From NCBI RefSeq assembly GCF_014851395.1, contig NW_024040485.1, forward strand, positions 4,417,385 through 4,481,384: a stretch of DNA of 64,000 nucleotides, read 5' to 3'. This DNA comes from Micropterus salmoides (lineage: Eukaryota > Chordata > Actinopteri > Centrarchiformes > Centrarchidae). The translations under genes and the position numbers were made by a program. Positions within the stretch are counted from its first letter, which is position 1; every line of letters begins with the position of its first letter. The notes below the pieces were generated by a model. It did not search any database. It saw nothing but the letters and a program-made list of their open reading frames with translations, and was not told the origin of the DNA. This document shows, one piece after another, positions 23,849-34,773 of this stretch.

Positions 23849-26380
23849 TGTCACAGTTTGTCGTGGTGAGGCACGTTGTGCGGAGCAGGTACAGTTCAAA
23901 AGTTTAATGAAACAAACAAAAGTGGCTGAGTCCCAAGAGAAATCCACAAGGGCAAGGGAAAACACAAAATACAGGCCGACAGAATTACAGGCAGATATCC
24001 AAAACAGACAGCGCTTCGTCACACCACAAAAACACTGCAATGACCCGACAAAAACTAGACGGAAACACCAGGTATATATACACATGGACTGCAGGGCGGG
24101 AGCAACACAGGTTACTGACATGAGGCTAACGAGACACAGGCAGAGACACAGCAGGGAAAAGAGAGACTAGCAGGCAGGCAGATACTGGGGGGGGGACAAA
24201 ACACAAGTTACTCAACACTAAACATCAGAGTAATATAAATAAACTAATACAGGCAGACAGATCACAAATAAACTAACACCAACAAGGAACACAGACAGAA
24301 GCTAAGGTAAAACAGAACTCAGATAGACATGGGCAAAACACAGAAGTACACAGACCAGGGCCCTGTTTCAGAAAGCAGCTTCAACAAGCTCTCAGTGTAA
24401 ACCTGAACTCTGGGTTGAAGAACTCTGAGCTGTCAAACTCAGAGTTTTCTGTTTCAGAAAAGCTGATCAGAATTAGTTCAATCAACTCAGAGTATGTTGA
24501 GCCTGATGGAAGCGCGTGTGTGGGGATGAAAAAAAGCCATCATCAATGGAGCTCCGATACTACGATTCACCATGGCAATGGGTAAATAAAGGCAGAGCCT
24601 CCATTTTAATCAGGTGGAGCTAGAAATATGAATGCTGCCAACGTGGACCATGATTGGCTCTAAAACGCAGGAGTGGAGGATCGATATGTTAACAATATTA
24701 CATTTTATAGAGCATTGCTCATTCATCATTTACCAGACTGGAATCTCCTTAATGATTGATAAAGTGCAGGAATTCTCCTCCAGCCTGTTATTCATTTTAA
24801 ATAGCTACAGGCCTGTTTATTCAGCTGGAACCTGACGGGAGTAAATGCCGGTGACAATAACTGAAGATGAAAATATTAATCGAACAGATTAGACATAGTT
24901 TAGGCTGCTCATGGACCTGTGATCGTAAATGACAGTCCGACTCAGTAGGTCTATTAATGATTTTTTTTGTAATGTAAAATGTTTCTAGGTTCAAACTGAC
25001 TATGAAGTTTAATACGTCTATGTCACAATCTTGCTCATTTTGTATTTTATGAAATGCTGTTAAAACACATTCCGACAATCACCAGATAATGAAAAACTCA
25101 CTTTTAAACAACATTTAGCCTATTTGTTTCAGCTGCACCAGTCATCCTCACTTAGAAATATTCTTATCATATCCAGTTGATAACTACTATAGGAATGTTA
25201 AATCTGTGCGACTACAATAAAGGTCACTGTTCATTGATCAGTTTTGTACAGATTACTTTAAACTGCAGCACTGTAGCGCACAGTAGGCCTAAATTTTTTG
25301 CCTTTATGTCCACAGAGTCACTGTGTTATAAAGAACAGTGTAGCTTATAGATTTTATTCTGTGCTGAGGATAAATTTACGATGTCCAAAGATAACTCTCT
25401 GTCCATACATCGATGACAGATGTTCAAGATCATGTTTGGGTAAAAAAAGAAAACGAATGGCCTATTTAGCCGTGATTTCAATGTTTCTAAAGACGTCATT
25501 GCGTTCCAATATGTGCTTTGATATCGACAGTATAATTGAGGAAATGAAATGGTGTGAGACGGCCGCTTCAAGCTCCGCAGGAGGGGAGGAGTCAGAGAGA
25601 AACTCAGCGTTAGTTAAAGTAAACCTCCTCCCAAGCAGGTTAGGTTCACAGCATAAGTTGCCGGGGTTACAGACCTAGGGTTTATCTGATCTCGCTCTCT
25701 GAAACCAAAAACCCAGAGTTTCCCTCATCTCAGGCCCAACTTACTCAGAGTTTTCACTAAACCCGCTTTCTGAAACAGGGCCCAGGAGTGAACACTAAAG
25801 ACATGAACAAAGGTATAGGACAAAGAACTAAGATACAAGACAAGACAGATACTAAGTAAGATGTGGATGAATAATAATAATAAAGGCTACACAGAGACTA
25901 GAGCAGAATGAACAAAATCAGATTAATTAATGAAACTGGCAGAGAACATAAATAGAGAAGAAGACAGAACTCAAGCATGATGGTACAGAAACTAATACAT
26001 GAGACTGGAACAGAACTGAAATCAGGAAAATACCAAAACACCACTAAACACCAGCTGACAGATAATAACCAGACAGACAGTAAAATCAGGTAGAGGATGC
26101 ACACTAAAGGTAACAAACAAACTAAAACTAAGTCCAAACTAATAGCACAGCAAAAGGGATTCCAACTTATAAGACAGGGTGGCTAAGGGAGACGAGACAA
26201 CAGAACAACACAGACCACAAAGGCTGGATACAAGACCATATACTATATAACAGATACATTACTGATAAATGAATAAACTCAAAACCAAATGGAACAGACG
26301 ACAGGACTAAAATGCAGGCACAAAACCAAACCCTCAGAATCAAAACCCAAAAACACAGCACTCAGGACAGGATCGGGACA
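23849..26380 (-). mobile_element. Solo LTR, interrupted by a MITE
   Basis: It starts TGTCACAG and ends GATCGGGACA, so both ends have the TG...CA form, and it is flanked by a perfect 5-bp duplication GACAC (23844-23848 and 26381-26385). The sequence is rich in A, AC and AG phrases, as fish LTRs are when read on the minus strand. After removing the 1.42-kb transposon at 24359-25782 and its CAG duplication the LTR is about 1.1 kb. No internal gag-pol is present, so it probably arose by LTR-LTR recombination. Confidence 0.7.
24359..25782. mobile_element. 1.42-kb nonautonomous DNA transposon with GGCCCTGTTTCAGAAAGC ends
   Basis: The left end GGCCCTGTTTCAGAAAGC is repeated in reverse at the right end (GCTTTCTGAAACAGGGCC). 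The flanks on both sides are CAG, a 3-bp duplication as expected for PIF/Harbinger-like elements (superfamily is inference). Near each end there are several 'CTCAGAGTT' subterminal repeats. No transposase frame is visible. It is inserted inside the LTR at 23849-26380 and is therefore younger. Confidence 0.75.
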
Positions 26381-26529
26381 GACACATTTTCCACTGCAAA
26401 AAAAATAATAGCCTACTGGGTCGGACTGTGACTTTACAATCACAGGTCCATGAGTAAACTGTGTCTGATCTGTTTGATTCAAATTTATTATGTTTATATT
26501 TGTCCACCTGCACTTCGTCCTGTTAAAAA

Positions 26530-26960
26530 CTGCAGCCATTCAAAGTGCTTTACAAACCAGCAAGCAAATAAAAATAGAGAAATAATTCAGAACAAATAAT
26601 TTAATTCAAATACTTAAAAGACAATTGATATTAAAAAGTACAATTAAAAAAATAAAATTAAAAGAGAAATGTGTTAAACTTTGCTAAAAGCTTGGTCAAA
26701 TAAATACTAGTGATGAATAAGATTGTACAGGTTTAAAAAGCCTCAGAGAAGAGGAATGTTTTAGGACCTGACTTTAGACTGTACGGTGCTAGCCAATCTC
26801 AGGTATATTGGGAGTTTGTTCCAAGCATGAGGAGCATAAAAACAAAAAGCTGCTTCTCCATGTTTTGTTCTTATGAGGGGAACTGCAAGCAGCCCAGTAT
26901 CTGACCTGAGTGGTCCCATTGAGTGCTTATAAACGAGCAACAAAACCTTGAACTCCTAGT
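26530..26960 (-). mobile_element. LINE reverse-transcriptase C-terminus and 3' region
   Basis: The minus-strand frame 26943-26761 reads LRSDTGLLAVPLIRTKHGEA and then FYAPHAWNKLPIYLRLAS. This is the C-terminal block of L2/Rex-like LINE ORF2. Downstream on the minus strand the 3' untranslated part carries 'aaagcactttgaatgg'. 5'-truncated as usual. Confidence 0.75.
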
Positions 26961-27049
26961 TCTGGTTAAAACTCTAGCAGCGGCACTGAATGAGCTGCTG
27001 TTGCTTTTAGAGAGGCCTACAATAATCCAGTCTACTAAAAATGAATGTA

Positions 27050-27487
27050 GCCTATAAATATATATAAAAATCGAATGTAATAGGCCTTAGGAGATTTCTA
27101 GCACTTTTATCATTCATTAGGAAATTCAAGTCTGGTAAATGATGAATGAGCTATGCTTAATATTGATCCTTCCTCCACTCCTGTTTTTTAATATGAATTT
27201 CATGGTCTGCATTGGCACGCATTCATATTTCTAGCACCACTGGATTAAAATGGAGGCTCTGCACTTTCTTTACCCGTTGCCATGGTGAATCGTAGTATCG
27301 GAGCGCCATTGATGTTGTTTTTTTCTCATCCCCACCCACGCGCTGCCATTAGGTTCAACATTGATTGAACTAATTCCGATCAGCTGTTCTGGAACCGAAA
27401 ACACAGAGTTTCCCATCTCAGGCTCGATCAACTCAGAGCTCAGGGTTAAGCTCAGAGTTTGTTAAGCCTGCTTTCTGAAACAGGGCC
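27050..27487. mobile_element. Inverted, truncated copy of the GGCCCTGTTTCAGAAAGC transposon
   Basis: Its reverse complement follows the left arm of the 24359 element for roughly 440 bp, with the same landmarks in order: AGCTGATC-GAATTAGTTCAATCA, GCTCCGATACTACGATTCAC, GCAGAGCCTCCATTTTAATC, CTCATTCATCATTTACCAGA. It ends CTTTCTGAAACAGGGCC. The other end is missing, next to the LINE. Confidence 0.75.
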
Positions 27488-28989
27488 CAGGGCACACAGA
27501 AGTGGTATTAGCTTTTGTAGCTGTCTGTCGTAGAACAAATGTACTGTGTGTTTCAACTGAAGTGTTTTCCCACATACTCAAATTCTCAAGTCTTGAGTTT
27601 TCTAGCCACCACTCAGCAGCCATTAGAGGAATGGCAACTTGAAATGTCTCATTGGTCATCTTTTCCCAGGAAATACCTTCGAACAAATCTGACCTGAGCT
27701 GGGAAGGATTCAGTCTCTTGCTCGAGCACTTCAGCAGGGTTCAACATGAGGGTTAAACCCAAGAGGTCCTGTTGAGGAACATCCACATTTAAAACGTCTC
27801 GGCCACTCTGTTGCTCAGTGTTAATAATTACATTTGAATCTTGGCTTTGATACTGTAGCTCTAGATGGGTTAATTTATGAGAGATGATTCAGATTAAGTT
27901 CCTGGAAAACACAGAGATGCAAGTGTATTAAGTGAAGCAAAGGAAGAGTCTTGTAATCTTTCTCAGTCTGTTTTCAGCTCTGAGGCTGAGGAATGAACAT
28001 ATTTGTTTCCAACACTCTTTAGTTTCCATTCGTTCAAAGTATACTTGTTACTGTGTTACAATGAGGTATTTCATCATATTGTGGCAGGGCTGCCTCATTT
28101 AACAAAACCATTAATCTTTATTTCGTACATAATTATTCAGCACCAAAAACAGCTCTAAGCAAAATAAAAACTTTTGTAATTTTGAGGAAGTTTGTGACTG
28201 TGACAATTTCCAAATCTAATTTTCAGCATTACAATTTGCAAAAATCCAGCTCCCTTTTTCTAAATCTTTCCCATCTTCCTCACCCTTCCTCGTATACCCA
28301 CAGCACATCTCACTCTTCTGTCTCATTTGTAAACAACAGAATATGCACTCAGTGAAGCATTTTAGAGTAATTACAGCAGTGCAGACCAGCCGCTGGCCAT
28401 CCTTAGCTGCCTGTTAAATGGAGCTTGCGGTTTGATTGAGACGACCACAGGGATGCAGAGGCTATTTATAGACAGGCCCGAATTACCATGTAGAACTGCT
28501 GTTATGCAATATGCACACTCTCCCACATACATGCAATCACACACAGTCATACATGCAGATATGCAGTGAGGAATGCACACTCACATAAACAGACAGCAAC
28601 ATACAATTTGAATAAATTATTTTTACAGCAGAGGATAAAAAGAATTTATAGCAAATAATTGTAATTTAAAAAACAGAAACACTGCATGGAAAAATTACAT
28701 TTTTATACAACTTATTTGAAACAGAACAGTTGTTTGGAAGAAAACTTAATGCAGCTTGGATTACGTTTTCTGTTAACATAATAACGAAATGTTCTGTCAG
28801 TTCCCAGAAATGTTGAAACATCTGATCGGTAGTGATTACATCGTTGCTGAACTTTCATTACTATGCTTAGGCACTGGCAGCACTTAAGGAAGATTGTGGT
28901 CATGGTTTAATACAGAAAAGTCGAAAATAAAAGGCCATTTGCACGCTTCCTCAAACCTGTGACATCTGTGGCATTGTGCTGTGTGATGG

Positions 28990-29205
28990 AACTGCACATT
29001 TTCGAGTGGCCTTTTATTGTGGCCATCCTAAGGCCTTTTATTGTGGCCATCCTAAGGCACACCTGTGCAATACCCATGCTGTCTGATCAGCATCTTGATA
29101 TGCCCCACCTGTGAGGTGGATGGATTATCTCGGCAAAGGAGAAGTGCTCACTGACACAGATTTTGACAGATTTGGGAACAATATTTGAGAGAAATAGGCC
29201 TTTTG
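28990..29205 (+). repeat. Older dispersed repeat, left part (continues at 30744)
   Basis: It contains aggcacacctgtgcaatacc, the sequence up to cacctgtgaggtggatgg, and gagagaaataggcctttt, a repeat widespread in fish. The normal continuation 'gtgtacatagagaaagtctt' is found only after 30743, so the repeat was split by later insertions. A 24-bp unit is duplicated in tandem at 29008-29055. Confidence 0.65.
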
Positions 29206-29612
29206 TATCAGGGCTGCCACACGGAAGGATGAATCCAGTGAACTCCTGGATGCACGGGTGACGAAAGTTTATTTAGCTTACACTTTGTACTTTTGCCTGT
29301 GAATTACCGAGTGAAAAGGCTGGTAGCTAGGTCAGAAAACACAGGTTCGATACGCAGGGAAACTAAACTCTAGGAATACACTGGAACACTGTTGCTGGGT
29401 CAATTAGATCAGGGAGCCGGGAGGCAATGGGGCACAGGTGGAACACATTAGGGCAGGGAAGGGTGATCACACACACTAGGGAGGCAGACAGGAACCAGGT
29501 GAGGAGGTGGACCTGAAACGAAACACAATGTGAGCAAACAAGCACCAACAAAAAACACATGCACAACTGACAACCGAAAACATGACCTTCAGTGCTAGAG
29601 CTGGGCATGACA
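29206..29612 (-). mobile_element. Solo LTR-like insertion, 407 bp
   Basis: It starts TATCAGGG and ends GGGCATGACA. On the minus strand it begins TGTCATGCCC, a good LTR start, and ends CCCTGATA, a decayed end. Flanks are TTTTG (29201-29205) and TTATG (29613-29617), a 5-bp duplication with one mismatch. It splits the repeat at 28990. There is no internal coding. Confidence 0.55.
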
Positions 29613-29617
29613 TTATG

Positions 29618-30735
29618 CAGGGCCGTGCAGAGACCTTTGGAAGGGTAGGTGTATAAAAGGGGCAAATGGAACAAGGATTTAAATAGGGCTGTTCTCAAAA
29701 TATCAATACAGAAATATATCGTTCTGTATTCCTTGCTGATATGCGTATACTGATGCTTCTGTATCGATACATCAGCAGATACTGTGACATGGTTTTTAAA
29801 AAGAAACACGGGGAATACTCTAGCTTTAAAACACTGTGGGCTGACATAACTAACAGCGAACAGTTGCTGTTGAGGGGTTGCTGGGGATGCTGCTGCTGAT
29901 ACTACAGGTGGTGATCTGTGACAAGAGATATTATAACAAACATAGTTTGTATATATGTATATTAGCTAATTAAACAAATGTGACCATGACAAGATGTAAA
30001 GACTGTTGAGTGTTTGGGACTGGCTCAGAATGACTGACCTGCTGTAGTTCTGCAGCTGCTGCCAAGGCTGACTGCTATGAGAAAATAAGAGGGAGATGCT
30101 CACAGATTAACATTTCATACCTTTTTCTGAAATCTAATAGGGCCATTTCTTCTACACTCTTTACTTTGATGTCAGGAATATTATTTTATTTTGCATTGAC
30201 ATTGACATTATTATATGTTTTTCCAGTTATTTAGTTTATATTGTAGGTTTGCTGTTGTAAACACAGTTAAAATGTAGGCTAAATTTATTCTAATACTGTT
30301 CATTTTAAAAGGGCTGATAAGTAGGCTATAATTCGGAGGAATAAGTATCAGTAGAAGCCTGCTTTACCAATGTTGTTGTAATTATTTTAAGGCACACTAC
30401 GTTTTTTATTAAGCTACTGTAATAATCTTAGTTCAAGTGAAAGGTTTTTAGTCAAATTACATAAAAAATACAATACCTCACATTGCAGCAAACCCCCCTC
30501 ACCAGCGGAATCGAAGGTGTCCTGTAGTCAGAGCTGCTGAATCACTAACGGTGTGTGAACGGGAGGCTCGTCACGGATGAGGTCATCAGGTGAAAGGCCT
30601 TCACTAAAGCGCCTTTAGAGATTTAAAAATAAATAAATTAATTAAATTTGTCATTTACAAAAGGGCACTTTGGGCATCAAAGGGCAAAAGGGCAGGTGCT
30701 CAAGCACCCATCGCACCCCCCTCTGCACGTGCATG
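29618..30735. mobile_element. Nonautonomous hAT-type transposon, 1118 bp
   Basis: It is flanked by a perfect 8-bp duplication ACATTATG (29610-29617 and 30736-30743). The ends are CAGGGCCGTGCAGAG and, in reverse complement, CATGCACGTGCAGAG, a 15-bp inverted repeat with three mismatches and the CA start common to hAT elements. The interior has no transposase frame. The duplication spans the edge of the LTR insertion before it, so the hAT came last. Confidence 0.82.
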
Positions 30736-30743
30736 ACATTATG

Positions 30744-30830
30744 TGTACATAGAGAAAGTCTTAGATCTTTGAGTTCAGCTTATGAAGAATGGGGGCAAAA
30801 ACAATCTGAATAAGCAGATGTGACAGCTCT
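30744..30830 (+). repeat. Older dispersed repeat, right part
   Basis: tgtacatagagaaagtcttagatctttgag... continues the repeat broken at 29205. Confidence 0.6.
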
Positions 30831-31816
30831 TGTTGTTGTTGTGTATATGCAGGTACAAACACACGTCACATTTAGTAAAGTTGAACCTCAATGTGCAGCT
30901 GCAGTTTATTCAAATAGAAGAACAGGGTGCTGAGTTTCGTTCTAACAAAAAGTTACTGCATCACAGGCTAACTTATTCTTTATGGTGTACATTCAACAGG
31001 TAGTTGTTAGTTCTGTCCTTTGAATCAATTTCGCCAACCACGGCATCATTTTCTGAGACAGCCTCCTGCCGGCCTTCAGCTCGCATTAACACCGCCCACT
31101 GTGTGGTGTTTTAAAAGGAAGTATGACTGAGTGAAAAGTCACACTCTGGTGGGACTGTGTCATAGAATCTATGTTTATGTTTGATGAAATGACACAATGG
31201 TACAAATACAATAAAATAAGGACACAATTATAATTTTCCTGTGACAGCTCTTGTCGGGTGTTTGTCAGTGCAACGGGCTGGAGGATCATCATCAGTTTCA
31301 CTAAGGCATTTGTCTTTTGAAAATTGGATCTGTATTTGATTTGTCACCAAAATGTGTTTCTGTGAACTGACCAGGTTATGAGTGTGTTGGTGAAATCACT
31401 GGGGGCACACGTCGTCTCTTATTGCTCTGTGTTCTGTGTGTGTTCTGTTTTTCACTGAATATCCAACATGTCACTGCTGGTAAAAGAGTTCATACTGAAA
31501 GTACAGAGAAATAAGAAATACTTTGTGTAAGATCGTTTTCCAAAACAAGCTCGTATACAGACTTTGTGCAGGTGTGTGCACATTAGAATACAAGTAGGAT
31601 GCTGACTGACTGAGGTGATTGGTTAGGTTACTTCCAGATTGCATCAGCCTGTTTATAAAAGAAGCCAAGCCAGCCTGCTGATGCTGGTGTGAGTACAGGC
31701 ACACTCTCATTTCAACACTGACAATAAGTGCTTTATATTAATGTGTTTACTTTATTTTAATTTGCTGATGAAAACTGTAATCTTAACTTTAAAAAGTTTT
31801 CTTATATCATTATTCC

Positions 31817-31853
31817 CTCTCTCTCTCGCTCTCGCTCTCTCTCTCTCTCTCTT
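31817..31853 (+). repeat. (CT)n microsatellite
   Basis: CTCTCT tract with two CG interruptions. Confidence 0.9.
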
Positions 31854-31869
31854 TGTATTATGCATTTTG

Positions 31870-32456
31870 CTCCTAAGTAGTTGATTATGCAAATTTGCGA
31901 CTATTGCATTCAAATTAATTTGATTTGGTGCAAATGTTTTCACACAGAAATGCTTGTGTGACTGTGTGGAGAAGTATTGTGTGGCGTCTATTTAACAGGA
32001 TTGAACAATTTGATATATTTGCTAAATCGATCAATATGACCTACTGCAATTTTCAGAGGTGCAAAAATAACAACATAATTCATTTAAATATGTTTTTCAA
32101 CAAGAATGAGAATAATTATGTAAAAATGATCATTCCCCCCAATATCACAGATCATATCACAATTGCAAAATCAGCCAAAATAATCACAATTAAAAGATTT
32201 TTTTAACCTGTTAAATTAGCTCTAAACTGTGGTGCTACTGAAGGGTCTACACATTATATTATCCAGACATAAGGGAACACGCTCGTTTGGTACAGACCCC
32301 AGGAAAAAATCTGATCTTTTTTTTTTTTCATTAAAAATTAAATGCCAAGATTACCATTCCCAGTAAAATCCAGACTCATATCACAATCACAGTATCTTTG
32401 AAAATAATCTCAGTTATTCAATATGCAATTTTTCTTTTGCATATCATTCAGCCCTA
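31870..32456 (-). mobile_element. AT-rich TAGGGCTG-type repeat, probable hAT derivative
   Basis: The right edge reads gcatatcattcagcccta, so on the minus strand it starts TAGGGCTGAATGATATGC, typical of fish hAT-derived 'TAGGGCTG' repeats. The interior has repeated AATCACAAT/TTGCAA phrases. The left end and target duplication are not defined. Confidence 0.4.
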
Positions 32457-32596
32457 ATATTATTTATCTTTTATCATCATTATTTAAACACTTTTTATTC
32501 CTTATTTTTTATTTGTCATATGTGTGAAATATTGTTCTAATTTCTGCCATGGTAGCTTACAGTCCCTAAGACAGTACCAAAGACAAATTTGAGAGT

Positions 32597-32705
32597 TATG
32601 GTGGCTCAGGAGGAAGAGCAGGTTGCCTGTTAATCGGAAGGTTGGTGGTTCAATCCCTGGCTCCTCCTCCATGTCAAAGTATCCTTGGGCAAGATACTGA
32701 GTGAA
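32597..32705 (+). repeat. tRNA-derived SINE copy with A and B boxes
   Basis: A box TGGCTCAGGAGG at 32602-32613 and B box GGTTCAATCCC at 32647-32657 have the spacing of an RNA polymerase III tRNA promoter. The body ends ccttgggcaagatactga. It lies about 180 bp before the ptprn2 exon at 32887. Confidence 0.75.
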
Positions 32706-32886
32706 TAAATGTCAGTGCAGATACAAATACGGAGAATAAATACATGAAAATTAAAGTGGAGTCAGTTGGTAAAGGTTGATCATATTTAGCCATTTAAAGA
32801 AACTTCCTTTCAGTGACGTAAGTGTATAATGCTAAATACAAAAGTGAGTTAGATTCTCTATTTAAAGTCGGTTTGTGCGTTGACAG

Positions 32887-33000
32887 ATGGCATGTTTGGG
32901 AGGTGTCACTCTGTTCCGGTGAAGGAGGTTTACACCTACGATGTCTCCCCATCCGTAGTCCAGCGATTCAGGACGCTGCTGGAGAAGCTCTCCAACAGAG
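32887..33000 (+). CDS. ptprn2: ptprn2 luminal exon (RESP18-homology domain, part 2)
   Basis: A 114-bp exon follows a ttgacag acceptor and is closed by a gtacaa donor. Joined to the 10707 exon it continues VND-GMFGRCHSVP and then a helical stretch with YDVSPSVVQRFRTLLEKLSN. This is the core of the RESP18-homology domain of the IA-2/phogrin family: the fourth Cys, then the V-S-P-x2-(V/L)QR-x-R helix. Phase is 1 at both ends, so the exon ends on the first base of a Gly codon. The upstream intron is 22 kb and the downstream one nearly 19 kb, consistent with the very long 5' introns of ptprn2 in vertebrates. No frameshift or stop is present. Confidence 0.9.
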
Positions 33001-33184
33001 GTACAAACACACACACACACAGATCTCATTACATGCATGCACAGCAATCAAACACACCAGAGCAGTGCCGTCTTTCCACCCCTAAAAAATAACACAAAAA
33101 TTGTACTCAGATGTACTCAAATGTAGCATTTTGTTTAATTATTTGTTGTGCAACTGTGTTCATGTGCAGATAACAAGACACTAC

Positions 33185-33335
33185 TATGCTCTGGCCACCA
33201 CCTTTTGTAATAAATTACTGCCTTTACAATCAATTACCAGATCTTAATCCAGTTTCAAACCTATGGAAGAATTTGACCCAACATGTAAGAAATACAATGC
33301 TCTCCACCACCATAACACCTAATAATATAAACTTT
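33185..33335 (+). pseudogene. Tc1-type transposase C-terminal fragment
   Basis: Frame 33186 reads QLPDLNPVSNLWKNLTQHVR, matching the third catalytic block of Tc1/mariner transposases (SPDLNP-(I)E-x-LW), followed by ctctccaccaccataac. In this copy the Glu is replaced by Ser. Only about 150 bp survive. Confidence 0.65.
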
Positions 33336-33737
33336 CATCTTCAGTTCTATTTGGTGAATGTCCTTTTTGTTCTGTCTGGCAGTTTTTTCTTCTACAATCT
33401 GTTCTCAGGTCTTTCTTGCAAGAGAGGTCAATGAGATTAAGTGAACATTTTATTTGTGTCTATCTGGACATCTAAATCAAGTAACTATAACTATAAGAGG
33501 AAGAGTAAAAATAAGCCATAAAATTAGCTTTGCGTCTTTGTCAGGTACATATTTACTACATACTACACTATTCCCCCACGTTCTCATCTCAGTGTGTCAT
33601 TACGACGCCTTCAGACAGAGTGACAAAGCATAGTTATTTGACGCTAAAGGTACCCTTAAGCGTCCGTATGAAACGCAGCAGTTTGCTATGTTGCAGAAAC
33701 ACAAAGGAGGCTAACACTTAAAGTTAAACATAAAGTC

Positions 33738-33826
33738 ACTGACTTAGGTTTAGGCACAAACCCCAGAGATGGACATGGTAAGGGGCTTCAGGGGCTGTCA
33801 ACGCCTTTAACACAAACGTAGCCTAG
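33738..33826 (+). repeat. Dispersed 'GGGGCTGTCAACGCCTTTAA' repeat copy
   Basis: gacttaggtttaggcacaaa ... ggggctgtcaacgcctttaa is shared with 9988-10095 and 57722-57815, all in the same orientation. Confidence 0.7.
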
Positions 33827-33889
33827 CACTTCAGGTTTGTATGAGATGCGTCCGGGGGCGTCTCTACAGACACACCCGGGACGTGCACC

Positions 33890-34150
33890 TGTAATCCACA
33901 ACGTGATCAACGTAATCCACAGACAGGGACATAAGAGAACATGTGAAACAATGAACAGACAAGAACAGATAAACGGAGGGGGCCGGGTAATTGAACACAG
34001 GTGGCACACATTAGGAATCAAGGCAGACAGAAAACAAAGCTAGACATAGATACATGAAACCAAACACTACAAAATAACAAAAGAACTTGCCCACGGAAAC
34101 ACACAAGGACGAATTTACCAAAGTAAAACAGAAAACACAGAACAGATGAA
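33890..34150 (-). mobile_element. LTR-like A-rich fragment
   Basis: A/AC/AG-rich run (gaacacaggtggcacacatt, aggcagacagaaaacaaag) of the kind seen in the other LTR pieces here. No ends can be defined. Confidence 0.35.
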
Positions 34151-34738
34151 GTGCTGACAAATGAATCATAGGTTTACCTAACATGTGTCTGATGCTCCCC
34201 AGAACCAAAACTGTTGATATCCCCAGGATTAGATATATTTATATAAAGTAAATTCAGCTGTAAAGCTGTAAACATTTTGTTGTGAGGCTTGTGGGTATAT
34301 CTTTCAAGCTTGACTGTCTCACAAAAGCAGTTTGTTTCTTGGAAAAGTCACGTTTGTATGACTGTAAGAGATGGTATATTAGTCATAAGTCATACAATAA
34401 AGACCTAGACAGGTGCTGGCTGATATGTGCATTCTGTGGCCACCTTTTATTCTATTTAATGGTTTTATTTATTTATTTATTTTTACCACTGAATGGTCAC
34501 ACTGCCACTTTAAAACACTCCACTTCCTTAAAACGAATCATAACCTGATAGTCCCTCCCTCTTCTTCCTGCTGTCAAACACAGCTATTGTTTCCTATTCT
34601 TTACAGATTTGGCAGTTTGCAAATAGGTGTAACCAACCCATGATGAGAAGAGCTTACAAGGGCCCATTTGGCACATATCAGCAAGTAAACATTAGGGAAC
34701 ATTGTTTGAATTCAAACACAGACTTATTTCTGTTGTGA

Positions 34739-34750
34739 GGAAGTGAAACT
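34739..34750 (+). promoter_or_regulatory. ISRE / ETS-IRF composite-like site before the TRIM start
   Basis: GGAAGTGAAACT fits the ETS-IRF composite element GGAANNGAAA exactly and the interferon-stimulated response element GAAANNGAAACT with one mismatch. It ends 24 bp before the TRIM ATG, so it could lie in a short 5' leader or immediately at the promoter. Function is inferred from motif and position only. Confidence 0.45.
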
Positions 34751-34773
34751 TCAGTTGCTGTCAGTGAGGAGAA

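Larger units (their letters stand above)
10758..32886 (+). other. ptprn2 intron, 22 kb
   Basis: Intron bounded by gtaaga and ttgacag. Recognisable repeats are listed separately (SINE at 13.1 kb, solo LTR with MITE at 23.8-26.4 kb, LINE and MITE arm at 26.5-27.5 kb, nested stack at 29-30.8 kb, AT-rich repeat and SINE at 31.9-32.7 kb). The stretches 10758-13100, 13900-22200 and 27490-28990 contain only short chance reading frames. I see no gene, tRNA or rRNA in them. Parts of 16500-17110 and 21700-21880 look like unique, balanced-composition sequence and could be conserved noncoding DNA. Confidence 0.7.

Noticed and set aside
25898..26361. Leu/Cys-rich membrane-like small proteins on the minus strand
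   Set aside because: Artefact of low-complexity A/AC/AG-rich LTR sequence read in reverse.
29008..29055. CRISPR-like direct repeat
   Set aside because: Two adjacent copies without spacers in a vertebrate repeat; not an array.
29363..29809. 148-residue frame on the minus strand
   Set aside because: It crosses the boundary between a solo LTR and a hAT element, so it cannot be a conserved gene.
32602..32657. A tRNA gene
   Set aside because: A and B boxes are present, but there is no cloverleaf or acceptor stem; the sequence is a tRNA-derived SINE also found at 13.1 kb.
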